Shown here in pieces: positions 5,526-12,651 of a stretch of 16,643 bases of DNA. Origin of the DNA: an uncultured Bacilli bacterium (GTDB lineage Bacteria > Bacillota_I > Bacilli_A > RF39 > UBA660); NCBI GenBank assembly GCA_947625425.1, contig CANQOH010000029.1, positions 1 to 16,643 of the forward strand. The letters are read 5' to 3'. The notes under the pieces were generated by a model that ran no database searches, had not been told where the DNA came from, and saw only the letters and a list, made by a program, of their open reading frames with translations. Position numbers and translations under genes: made by a program. Within the stretch, counting starts at the first letter, position 1. Each line of letters begins with the position of its first letter.

Positions 5526-6500
5526 ATGTGTACAGCTGCAACTTATTATACAAAAGATCATTATTTTGGTCGTAATCTAGACTTGGAGTTTTCTTATAAA
5601 GAAACCGTAACGATAACTCCTCGTAACTATGAATTTAATTTTAGAAAAGAGGGTAGTCTTAAAACTCACTATGCTTTAATAGGTATGGCTTATGTCGCTA
5701 ATGATTATCCATTATATTATGATGCTATTAATGAAAAAGGTTTAGGCATGGCCGGACTTAACTTCCCAAATAATGCTTATTATCATGAAGAAAAGGAAGG
5801 TAAAAACAATATTGCCCCTTTTGAATTTATTCCATGGGTTTTATCTCAATGTGCTAATATTACCGAAGCTAAAGATTTGTTAAGTAAAATTAATATAGCT
5901 AAGATTAATTTTAGTGAAGAATTACCAGCATCTCCATTACATTGGATTATTGCTGATCAAGAATCTTCTATAACCGTTGAATCTGTAAAAGATGGTTTAA
6001 AAGTATATGATAATCCAGTTGGTATTCTAACTAACAATCCAACTTTTGATATTCATATGTTTAATTTAAATAACTATACTAACTTATCAAATGAACAACC
6101 AGTTAATACCTTCTCATCTAAATTAAACTTTGATTTATATAGTAGAGGAATGGGTACTAGAGATTTACCAGGTGGCTTAGATTCTTTATCTCGTTTTGTT
6201 AAAGCATCTTATACTAAGATGAATTCATTATCAGGCGATTCTGAATCAGAAAGTATTAGCCAATTCTTCCATATCTTAGGTTCTGTTTATCAACAACGTG
6301 GTTTAGTTCATATGGGTGAAGGTAAATACGAAATAACTATTTATAGTTCATGCTGTAATATGGATAAAGGTATTTATTACTATACAACTTATGAAAATAG
6401 TCAAATAACGGCTATTGATATGCATCATGAAGATTTAGATAGTAATACTTTAGTTAATTATGACTTAATTAAAGGTCAACAAATTAATTATCAAAATTAA
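5526..6500 (+). CDS. bsh: Bile salt hydrolase (choloylglycine hydrolase)
   Basis: Hydrolyses the amide bond of glycine- or taurine-conjugated bile salts, releasing free bile acid; these enzymes are cytoplasmic. The 324-residue length is typical. It starts MCTAATYY, giving the Ntn nucleophile Cys2 after Met removal. All the known active-site positions have counterparts: Arg16 and Asp19 (GRNLDL), Asn79 (AGLNFP), Asn170 (GILTNNPTFD) and Arg223 (SLSRFV). The close match to Clostridium perfringens BSH throughout, including GIYYYTTYENSQITAIDM, separates it from penicillin V acylases and acid ceramidase-like relatives. The selectivity-loop position reads SRG (206-208). It has the strongest ribosome-binding site in its operon (AAAGGAGG) and is the last gene, followed by a bidirectional terminator. 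Confidence 0.93.
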   Translation: MCTAATYYTKDHYFGRNLDLEFSYKETVTITPRNYEFNFRKEGSLKTHYALIGMAYVANDYPLYYDAINEKGLGMAGLNFPNNAYYHEEKEGKNNIAPFEFIPWVLSQCANITEAKDLLSKINIAKINFSEELPASPLHWIIADQESSITVESVKDGLKVYDNPVGILTNNPTFDIHMFNLNNYTNLSNEQPVNTFSSKLNFDLYSRGMGTRDLPGGLDSLSRFVKASYTKMNSLSGDSESESISQFFHILGSVYQQRGLVHMGEGKYEITIYSSCCNMDKGIYYYTTYENSQITAIDMHHEDLDSNTLVNYDLIKGQQINYQN

Positions 6501-6513
6501 ACCAAATAAAAAG

Positions 6514-6539
6514 CCAAGATTTTAATCTTGGTCTTTTTT
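6514..6539. terminator. Bidirectional terminator between bsh and the PepSY gene
   Basis: A perfect 8-bp stem, CCAAGATT/AATCTTGG, with a 2-base TT centre. It has a T6 run on the plus strand and TTTTTATTT on the minus strand, so it can end both converging genes. Confidence 0.85.
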
Positions 6540-7077
6540 AATCTATTTCTTTAAAATGATGAACTATCTTACCAGTTGTCGCATTAATATAGTATTCATA
6601 ATCATACTTATTATAATCAAAGTCTATTTCATAAACAGTTTGACCATATTTGTAATCTAATTCAACACTAATATCATAAACATCACTCTTATTTAATTTA
6701 GCATTACTAAGCGCAATACTTAATGCTTTATCTTTAGAAATATATTTAGTAGTTGATGTTGTATTATTACTATTTCCATTATTGCTACTACTACTATTAC
6801 TACTATTACCATTATTATCAGTAGTAGTATTAGTATCTTCTTTATCATTATTATCTACAGCAGTATTATTATCTTCATAGTAATCATCATCATAATTTTC
6901 ACTATATGATGAATTGTTATTGTTATCATATCTATCATCATCTTTGAAATCATCTTTTAAAACAACTACTAAAATAATAACAAGTAATAAAACAATAATT
7001 CCTAAAAGAGCAGGTATTAGTATTTTATAAAGATTACTTTCTTTTTCTTCTTGAACTTCTTCTTTTTTCTTTACCAT
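6538..7077 (-). CDS. Membrane-anchored PepSY-domain protein
   Basis: A 179-residue protein. A charged Lys/Glu N-terminus is followed by one strong membrane helix (about 19-40, ILIPALLGIIVLLLVIILVV), then a 65-residue linker made almost only of Asn, Asp, Ser, Thr and Tyr, then a PepSY domain (about 111-179). The domain contains KYISKDKALSIALSNAKL, VYDISVELDYK, TVYEIDFDYN and YYINATTGKIV. PepSY domains occur as protease propeptides and in secreted proteins, where they are thought to restrain peptidases; here no peptidase is attached or adjacent. The orientation should put the domain outside the cell. It has its own extended -10 promoter and an AAGGAAGTGG ribosome-binding site. Confidence 0.8.
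   Translation of the reverse strand: MVKKKEEVQEEKESNLYKILIPALLGIIVLLLVIILVVVLKDDFKDDDRYDNNNNSSYSENYDDDYYEDNNTAVDNNDKEDTNTTTDNNGNSSNSSSSNNGNSNNTTSTTKYISKDKALSIALSNAKLNKSDVYDISVELDYKYGQTVYEIDFDYNKYDYEYYINATTGKIVHHFKEID
6760..6935. repeat. Low-complexity trinucleotide tract encoding the PepSY linker
   Basis: Runs of ATT, ACT and ATC triplets (AAT, AGT and GAT on the coding strand) encode the Asn/Ser/Asp linker. The tract is imperfect but repetitive enough to allow length change in steps of three. Confidence 0.6.
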
Positions 7078-7100
7078 AATTCCACTTCCTTTATATTTTT

Positions 7101-7109
7101 ATTATAGCA
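7101..7109 (-). promoter_or_regulatory. Extended -10 promoter of the PepSY gene
   Basis: The minus strand reads TGCTATAAT, a perfect -10 with TGn extension and no convincing -35 at 16-18 bases. The predicted start is just upstream of the AAGGAAGTGG ribosome-binding site. Confidence 0.65.
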
Positions 7110-7208
7110 CTATATGTATTGGTTATTTCATAAAATTTACAACTATTCATCACATAATTTTCATTTTTATCCTTTAATATTTAAATATCAAAAAAAGGAG
7201 AAATTATC

Positions 7209-8690
7209 ATGTATATTATTAAAAATGCTTTAAAATCAATAACTCGTAATAAAGGAAGAAACTTACTTATTGGTATTATTGTCATCGTTATTGCTTGTGC
7301 CGCTACTATTAGTTTAGCTATTATTACCTCCGCCACTTCTTTAATTAAGTCATATGAAAATAAATATGATATTAAAGCAACTATCGGTGTTAATCGTGAG
7401 CAGATGCGTGGCGAGATGCAAATGGATCGAAATGCTCCAGGCGATGAAAAAGAAAATCGTCGTGAAAATATGAACAATATGTTTAATGAAGCTAATAATA
7501 TATCGATTGAAGATATTAATAACTATGGTAATAGTGAATATGTTAAAGATTACTATTATCAAATAAGTACTGGTGTTAATTCTGATACTTTAGAAAAAGC
7601 TTCAATGGCAGAACCAGAAGGAGAACAAAAAGCTCCTGGAATGCCAAATGGTGGACGTGGTGGTCGTGAAAACTTCCAAAATATTCAAACTAGTGATTTT
7701 ACATTAACTGGTTATTCTTCACTAAATGCGATGGAAGATTTCATAAATGGTCAATATAAGATCGTTGATGGTGAAATATCTTCCGATATTACTAGTTCTA
7801 CTTGTATCATCAATACCGAACTAGCTACTTTAAATGATATTACTGTCGGTAATGAAATAGTTCTTGTTGATCCAGCTGATGAAGATAATAAAATAACTTT
7901 AACGGTTACTGGTTTTTTTGACGAAGCTGAAGAAACTGATAGTGCCATGGGTATGTTTACTGGCTCTGTTAATAACATCATTACTAATACAAATGTTATC
8001 AATAATTTAAAAGAGAATAATGAAGACCTTTCCCTTTCTTTAACTCCTACCTTTATCTTAACTAGTAAAGATGTTGTTGATAAATTTAGTGCTGAACTAA
8101 CAGAAAAAGGTTTAAGTGAATATTTATCTATTACAACTAATCTAGATGAAATAGAAGGTTCAACTAAAACTGTTGATAATGTTAAAACCTTTGCGATGAC
8201 TTTCTTAATTATTACTTTAATAATTGGTGCGGTTGTTTTATTTGTCATTAACATGATTAATATTCGTGAACGTAAATATGAAATAGGGGTTTTAAGAACC
8301 ATTGGTATGAAGAAAAGTTTATTATCCTGTCAATTTATCATTGAATTGATTATCGTTTCTTTCTTCGGTTTATTAATTGGAGCTGGCCTAGGGGCAGCAA
8401 GTAGTGTCCCAGTCTCTAATTACTTACTAAAAAATGAACAGAGTAATGCAAATGTTGAAAAAGAAAATATAAATCAAAACTTTGGTGGCAAAATGGATAA
8501 TCATGATTTTGGTAAACCAAATGGCGTAGTGAAAATTGAAACAATTGATTCTATTGATGCAGCTGTTAACATTAAAGTATTAGTAGAATTACTAGGCATT
8601 GGTCTTTTATTAACTTTAATCAGTGGAACAGCATCTATGATCAGTATTGAAAGATTCTCACCACTAACAATATTAAAGGAGCGTAGTTAA
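7209..8690 (+). CDS. ABC transporter permease, MacB/FtsX type
   Basis: A 493-residue permease with the MacB/FtsX plan: one membrane helix near 17-40, a large extracytoplasmic domain (about 41-325), and three more helices near 327-351, 375-402 and 456-480. The segment NIRERKYEIGVLRTIGMKKS (351-370) is the FtsX-type coupling region that contacts the ATPase. The external domain and the last loop carry Met/Gly/Asn-rich stretches (MRGEMQMDRN, APGMPNGGRGGRE, NFGGKMDNHDFGKPNG) that are probably flexible. Such systems do not move small solutes; they act mechanically, exporting or extracting peptides or lipids, or helping with resistance to antimicrobial peptides. The ATG follows AAGGAG and the stop overlaps the ATPase start by one base. 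The substrate is unknown. Confidence 0.9.
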   Translation: MYIIKNALKSITRNKGRNLLIGIIVIVIACAATISLAIITSATSLIKSYENKYDIKATIGVNREQMRGEMQMDRNAPGDEKENRRENMNNMFNEANNISIEDINNYGNSEYVKDYYYQISTGVNSDTLEKASMAEPEGEQKAPGMPNGGRGGRENFQNIQTSDFTLTGYSSLNAMEDFINGQYKIVDGEISSDITSSTCIINTELATLNDITVGNEIVLVDPADEDNKITLTVTGFFDEAEETDSAMGMFTGSVNNIITNTNVINNLKENNEDLSLSLTPTFILTSKDVVDKFSAELTEKGLSEYLSITTNLDEIEGSTKTVDNVKTFAMTFLIITLIIGAVVLFVINMINIRERKYEIGVLRTIGMKKSLLSCQFIIELIIVSFFGLLIGAGLGAASSVPVSNYLLKNEQSNANVEKENINQNFGGKMDNHDFGKPNGVVKIETIDSIDAAVNIKVLVELLGIGLLLTLISGTASMISIERFSPLTILKERS

Positions 8691-9361
8691 TGAAAAAGAA
8701 TAATATTGTCCTTAAATTAGAAAATGTTAGTTATCGTTATGAGGATGCTAAAAAAGATGAATATGTTTTAAAAGATATTAATTATGAATTTGCTAGTGGC
8801 CAAATATATGCTATCAAAGGGAAGAGTGGTAGTGGTAAAACAACTTTATTATCTTTAATCAGTGGTTTAGAAACCAAGTATCAAGGTAAAATAACCTATG
8901 AAGATAAAGAATTAAAAAAGATTGATCTTGATACCTATCGTAATACCTATATTGGTATTGTCTTTCAAAGCTATAACTTATTACCTCATTTAACAGCTAG
9001 TGAAAATATCATTTTATCAATGGATATCAGTAAAGTAAAAGTCCCAAATAAAAAAGAAAAAGCTCTTGAACTTATGAAACAAGTAGGGCTTAATGAATCT
9101 TTTGCCAATCGTCGTGTCTTAAAACTATCTGGTGGTGAACAACAAAGAATTGCTATTGCTCGAAGTTTATCTTATAATCCAGAAATCATTTTAGCTGATG
9201 AACCAACTGGTAATCTTGATAAAGATACCGAAGATGAAATCCTTTCTATCTTTAAAAACTTAGCGCACGAAGAGAATAAATGCGTCATCATTGTTACACA
9301 TTCTAAAAATGTCTGCGATAATGTTGACACTGTCTATGAATTAAAATCAAAAAAAGAATAA
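8690..9361 (+). CDS. ABC transporter ATPase, MacB/LolD type
   Basis: A 223-residue single nucleotide-binding domain with every expected motif: Walker A GKSGSGKT at 44-51, Q-loop Gln93 (VFQSYNLLPHLT), signature LSGGEQQR at 146-153, Walker B IILADEPTGNLD at 166-177, and switch His204 (IVTHS). The DEPTGNLD form and VFQSYNLLPHLT are typical of the LolD/MacB/FtsE group and fit the FtsX-type permease encoded just upstream (TAATG overlap). A dimer of this protein should power two permeases. No sensor kinase or response regulator lies next to the pair in this window. Confidence 0.93.
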   Translation: MKKNNIVLKLENVSYRYEDAKKDEYVLKDINYEFASGQIYAIKGKSGSGKTTLLSLISGLETKYQGKITYEDKELKKIDLDTYRNTYIGIVFQSYNLLPHLTASENIILSMDISKVKVPNKKEKALELMKQVGLNESFANRRVLKLSGGEQQRIAIARSLSYNPEIILADEPTGNLDKDTEDEILSIFKNLAHEENKCVIIVTHSKNVCDNVDTVYELKSKKE

Positions 9362-9380
9362 TTTTTCAATTATTCTTTTT
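9351..9380. terminator. Bidirectional terminator after the ABC operon
   Basis: A perfect 13-bp AT-rich stem, AAAAAGAATAATT/AATTATTCTTTTT, with a TTTC loop. It spans the end of the ATPase gene and the end of the converging minus-strand gene, with T-rich tails both ways. Confidence 0.75.
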
Positions 9381-9885
9381 ATTTACAAGTAAATCCGGCG
9401 TCTTCAACATTCTTTTTAAGTTCTTTAACAGATTTTTCATCAAATATTTCTTTTCTGGTTCCTGTAACTTTTATCTCTTTATCGCCTCTTGTTATATCAA
9501 GATCTTCACCTAAAGTTACTTTACCATATATATTATCTAAAGAAGTTTTCATTGTCTCAAATTCTGTATCATCAAATCCTTCTTCTTTAGTATAAATTAT
9601 CGTACTATTAATTATTGATTCTTTATCCTTCTTAAAATTAATTTCTTCTTTAACTGACATTGTTATTCCTGCTAATTCACGTGTGTATTCACAGGTTAAT
9701 TTTTTACTGCCAAAAACATTAACAGCTACAAAAACTAATACTACAATTAAAACTACTATGACTGCACAAACAACAACTCCAACTATTTTCTTTTTGTTAT
9801 TTGTTTCTTTCTTATTAACAGCATCAGTTTTAGTCTTTGGCATATCCACCTTATTATTTACTTCATTAATTTTCTTTTTACTCAT
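9379..9885 (-). CDS. Membrane-anchored protein of unknown function
   Basis: 168 residues from the ATG at 9885. An in-frame GTG at 9900 would add five residues, but a GAGG site at 9895-9898 lies 9 bases before the ATG, so I prefer the ATG. The Lys/Asn-rich cytoplasmic N-terminus (1-32) is followed by one membrane helix (about 33-57, KIVGVVVCAVIVVLIVVLVF) and a roughly 110-residue outer domain beginning LTCEYTRELAGITMSVKEEI and ending AGFTCK. The two Cys at its ends (64 and 167) could form a disulfide. The alternating strands vaguely recall DUF1307/YehR-type lipoproteins, but there is no lipobox, and I do not assign a family. The promoter at 9912-9920 serves this gene alone. Confidence 0.7.
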   Translation of the reverse strand: MSKKKINEVNNKVDMPKTKTDAVNKKETNNKKKIVGVVVCAVIVVLIVVLVFVAVNVFGSKKLTCEYTRELAGITMSVKEEINFKKDKESIINSTIIYTKEEGFDDTEFETMKTSLDNIYGKVTLGEDLDITRGDKEIKVTGTRKEIFDEKSVKELKKNVEDAGFTCK

Positions 9886-9911
9886 AACATATAACCTCAC
9901 TTATTAATTAG

Positions 9912-9920
9912 ATTATAACA
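9912..9920 (-). promoter_or_regulatory. Extended -10 promoter of the anchored protein at 9379-9885
   Basis: The minus strand reads TGTTATAAT. The best -35 (TTGCTA) is 19 bases away, so the TGn extension probably does the work. Confidence 0.6.
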
Positions 9921-9972
9921 CATAAAATCAAAATTTTAGCAAATAGAATACTTTTTTGTGTAAACAGTTCTA

Positions 9973-10698
9973 TTAAAAACTTTTCTTTATTTCTTCTTCA
10001 TCACTGGATATTAAGAGCCCAGCACTCTTAAGTTCTTCTTCACTTTTACTTAAATGTTCATTTCCACGTAAAAATAATTTCATATATGAAGAACCTGGTA
10101 ATTGATAATTTGGAATGTCTTCTTTTCTAATCATTGTCTTAGTTTGAAAAAAACTATCTCCATATACTTTAGCATTTTTTCCATTCATTTCCATATAACC
10201 ATGTTTTAAAAAATCTTCGACTAAAGCATAATCTTCTTTTTTTATAAAATAACCTGGATGGGCTGATACTAAAATTAATCCTTGATACGTAACAAACTTA
10301 CTATCTTGACAATTATCTTTTAAGAAAAATTGACGATATGTAGCATCAACTAAATAATCTTTATCTTCACCTAAAACATTTAGTCTAACTACATTAAAAT
10401 TATGACCTTCAACTTCCGGAGCAATTGTTGCTTGCGTACTATTAGGATGTGTTTCTATTCCCAAACTTCTTAAATAATAAGTCATAATACTTTGAGCTAA
10501 ATCACATTTATATTCAAAAGTCTCACTAAAATCTTTAACAACTTTACATCTTGTAGCATAAACAACAAAATCTAAAAAATAATCAGCTTCTTCTTCCGTT
10601 AAAGGTTCTTTATTTTTAATCTTACTTTCTATTTGTTTTATTTCTTCATAATTTATATTATTCATAACTAATGGATTAGTATTAAGAATATATTCCAT
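9973..10698 (-). CDS. Transglutaminase-like Cys-His-Asp protein, unassigned family
   Basis: From ATG 10698 the protein is 241 residues. The frame is open upstream to 10758, but GGTGGTGATTTT directly before 10698 is the only ribosome-binding site. Residues fit a papain/transglutaminase-like triad: Cys65 at the head of a helix (YKCDLAQSIMTYYLRSLGIE), His99 (EVEGHNFNVVRLNV) and Asp118 (YLVDATYRQF), in the right order and spacing (34 and 19 residues). There is no signal peptide or membrane helix, so it should act in the cytoplasm. Possible roles are peptidase, peptide crosslinking or acyl transfer; none can be chosen. It has its own promoter and a separate transcript from the next minus-strand gene, with only a weak AATAGAA/TTCTATT hairpin at 9942-9974 between them. 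Confidence 0.65.
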   Translation of the reverse strand: MEYILNTNPLVMNNINYEEIKQIESKIKNKEPLTEEEADYFLDFVVYATRCKVVKDFSETFEYKCDLAQSIMTYYLRSLGIETHPNSTQATIAPEVEGHNFNVVRLNVLGEDKDYLVDATYRQFFLKDNCQDSKFVTYQGLILVSAHPGYFIKKEDYALVEDFLKHGYMEMNGKNAKVYGDSFFQTKTMIRKEDIPNYQLPGSSYMKLFLRGNEHLSKSEEELKSAGLLISSDEEEIKKSF

Positions 10699-10736
10699 AA
10701 AATCACCACCACTAATGTAGCAAAAAAAACTTATTA

Positions 10737-10765
10737 AATCTAGCATAGATGTCAACACATGTTAA
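10737..10765 (-). promoter_or_regulatory. Promoter of the transglutaminase-like gene
   Basis: On the minus strand: TTAACA (5 of 6), a 17-base spacer ending in TGC, and TAGATT. A perfect TTGACA (10750-10755) lies inside the spacer and could pair with a weaker -10 (TAAGTT, 16 bases on), so two overlapping promoters are possible. Confidence 0.5.
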
Positions 10766-10842
10766 GTAGTTAATAAAATTCTTACTTATTAGTGTTATTA
10801 TATATATTAAAGATACATTAATTATTAAATAGGAGAGTGATT

Positions 10843-11229
10843 ATGAAAAATATCGTCCTTTGTGGCAGCATGAAAGTTAAAAATGAAATTTTAAAAGTTG
10901 CTGATACCCTAAAAGAAAAAGGTTATAATGTTTTATTACCAGTAGAATGTATGGAAGGTAAACCTAAAGAAATAGCTTCTCGTGCTCATTTTGATCGTAT
11001 CGTCAATCCTCTTAATGAAATAGTTTTAATCGTCAATGCAACCAAGAATAATATCGATAATTATATTGGCCCTAACTCATTTGCTGAAATTGCCTTTGCT
11101 TTCTACTATAATAAAGAAATATATTTATTAAATGATTATTATGAACCATATCAAGATGAACTAACTGGTTGGCACGTTCAAACTTTAAATGGTAATTTAA
11201 ATAATTTAAATAATTTAGATAAGAGATAA
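10843..11229 (+). CDS. Nucleoside 2-deoxyribosyltransferase-like protein
   Basis: 128 residues from the ATG that follows AGGAGAG (10831-10837); an in-frame GTG at 10837 lies within that site and is not the start. The protein has the short Rossmann-like fold of the nucleoside 2-deoxyribosyltransferase superfamily: NIVLCGSM at 3-10, KGYNVLLPVE at 26-35, HFDRIVNPLNEIVLIVN at 49-65, and GPNSFAEIAFAFYYNKEIYL at 76-95. The last is the region that carries the catalytic Glu (Glu82) and the sugar-binding Asn. The family cleaves or exchanges nucleobases on deoxynucleosides or nucleotides, in salvage or in removal of unusual nucleotides. Substrate class is uncertain for such divergent members. It is a single gene with its own terminator. 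Confidence 0.75.
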   Translation: MKNIVLCGSMKVKNEILKVADTLKEKGYNVLLPVECMEGKPKEIASRAHFDRIVNPLNEIVLIVNATKNNIDNYIGPNSFAEIAFAFYYNKEIYLLNDYYEPYQDELTGWHVQTLNGNLNNLNNLDKR

Positions 11230-11247
11230 CTTAGTTTATCTTTTTTT
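11221..11247 (+). terminator. Terminator of the deoxyribosyltransferase-like gene
   Basis: Stem AGATAA/TTATCT, extendable by AAG/TTT with one G-T pair, 6-base loop, then a run of T. It includes the stop codon. Confidence 0.65.
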
Positions 11248-11275
11248 AAGTCTTAAGAATAAAATTACCAAATTA

Positions 11276-11284
11276 TGGTATAAT
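11276..11284 (+). promoter_or_regulatory. Extended -10 promoter of the aminopeptidase gene
   Basis: TGGTATAAT with no recognisable -35. Predicted start near 11291, giving a leader of about 14 bases with a GGATGGTGA ribosome-binding site. Confidence 0.65.
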
Positions 11285-11304
11285 AACAAACGGATGGTGA
11301 AAAT

Positions 11305-12534
11305 ATGGATAAATTATTAACAAAATATGCCCAAGTAATTTTAAATACTTGTTTAAAAGTGCAAAAAAATCAACCTTTATTCATAAGTTATAATGTAGCT
11401 AGAAGAGATTTTGCGCGAATTGTAGCAAATGAAGCTTATAAAATAGGGGTTAAAGATATTTATTTTGAAGCATCTGATCCTTATTTAAAACATGATGCCT
11501 TAATCAACTTAGATAAAAAAGAATTAAAAAAGAGTAACTTTTGGAATCGTCCAGCTTGGAACGAATATGCTAAAAAAGGTGCCGCCTTTGTTATGTTAGC
11601 TTCTGAAACACCAGGCTTAATGAAAGATGTTGATCCTAAAAAAATGAGCGATTTAACAATCTATAGTTTAGAAACCAGAAAAGAATTTGATGCCTTACGT
11701 GCTAAATCAATGGTTCCATGGTGTATTGCTGCTGTTCCAACTTTAGAATGGGCTCAAGAAGTATTTCCAAATAGTAAAGACCCTGAAACTGATTTATGGA
11801 ATAAAATTTTTGAAATATGTGGTATTAATTCAAATGATCCTGAAAAATTATGGGATGAAAAAATAAATAAGTTATCAGAAAGATGTCAAAAACTTAATTC
11901 TTATAACTTTAAAACCTTAAGATACCAAAATTCATTAGGTACTGATTTCGAAATCGATTTACCAAAAGATCATCTATGGTGTTCTGGTAAAGAAAAACTA
12001 GCTAATAAAAAAGAAGTCTTAGTTAATTTTCCAACTGAAGAAGTCTTTACATCTCCAGATGCTAAAAGTGCGAGGGGCGTAGTTTATTCTAGTAAGCCTT
12101 TAGCTTATCAAGATAATGTTATTGATGAGTTTTATATTAAATTTGAAAAAGGTGTTGCTACAGAATGTCACGCTAAGAAAGGGCAAAAAATATTAGAAAA
12201 TATTATTTCCGGTTGTAAAAATTCTAATCGTTTAGGAGAAGTTGCTTTAGTTGAGTATGATTCATCTATTTCTAAGTCCAATATTATATTTTATGAAACC
12301 TTATTTGATGAAAACGCTTCTTGTCATTTAGCTTTAGGTGATTCTTTCCCTGAATGTCTTAAAGGTGGCACTAAAATGTCTAAAAATGAAATAAAAGATC
12401 ATAACTTAAATGAATGTTCAAATCATGTTGACTTTATGGTCGGTACTAAAGACTTAGAAATAACGGGTATTACCGAAGATGGTGAAGAAATACCAATCTT
12501 TAAACAAGGTAATTTTACTAAAGAATTTAAGTAA
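11305..12534 (+). CDS. M29 family metallo-aminopeptidase
   Basis: The 409-residue length is standard for the M29 family (AmpS, PepS, AmpT), cytoplasmic dimers that remove N-terminal residues from peptides with two metal ions. The metal ligands can be placed: Glu246 (PTEEVFTSP), Glu312 (GEVALVEYD), His341 (NASCHLALG), and His374 and Asp376 (SNHVDFMVG). The ETLFDENASCHLALG stretch is the family hallmark. One departure is that the position seven residues after His341, Tyr in PepS-type enzymes (Tyr355 in the pneumococcal protein), is Phe348 here. The N-terminal domain looks complete. The gene is monocistronic, between a terminator and the promoter of the wall hydrolase; no obvious terminator follows it. 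Confidence 0.93.
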   Translation: MDKLLTKYAQVILNTCLKVQKNQPLFISYNVARRDFARIVANEAYKIGVKDIYFEASDPYLKHDALINLDKKELKKSNFWNRPAWNEYAKKGAAFVMLASETPGLMKDVDPKKMSDLTIYSLETRKEFDALRAKSMVPWCIAAVPTLEWAQEVFPNSKDPETDLWNKIFEICGINSNDPEKLWDEKINKLSERCQKLNSYNFKTLRYQNSLGTDFEIDLPKDHLWCSGKEKLANKKEVLVNFPTEEVFTSPDAKSARGVVYSSKPLAYQDNVIDEFYIKFEKGVATECHAKKGQKILENIISGCKNSNRLGEVALVEYDSSISKSNIIFYETLFDENASCHLALGDSFPECLKGGTKMSKNEIKDHNLNECSNHVDFMVGTKDLEITGITEDGEEIPIFKQGNFTKEFK

Positions 12535-12596
12535 TTAAATGACTGTCAATAAAAGTGTTAATAGACACTAGGCAAAATTCAAAAAAAGCGCTAAGT

Positions 12597-12625
12597 TTGA
12601 CTAAAACTTAAATATAAAGTAAAAT
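12597..12625 (+). promoter_or_regulatory. Near-consensus promoter of the cell-wall hydrolase gene
   Basis: TTGACT, 17 bases, TAAAAT. An AAAAGGAG ribosome-binding site (12637-12644) follows. Confidence 0.8.
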
Positions 12626-12651
12626 TATATACATACAAAAGGAGAATTTGT

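Noticed and set aside
7751..8302. 183-residue open frame antisense to the ABC permease
   Set aside because: It is a shadow of the real permease frame, has no ribosome-binding site, and opposes a clearly conserved FtsX-type protein.
9683..9907. 74-residue hydrophobic plus-strand frame opposite the anchored protein at 9379-9885
   Set aside because: It is Thr/Leu-rich because it mirrors the Lys/Asn-rich and Val-rich codons of the real gene; it lacks a ribosome-binding site.
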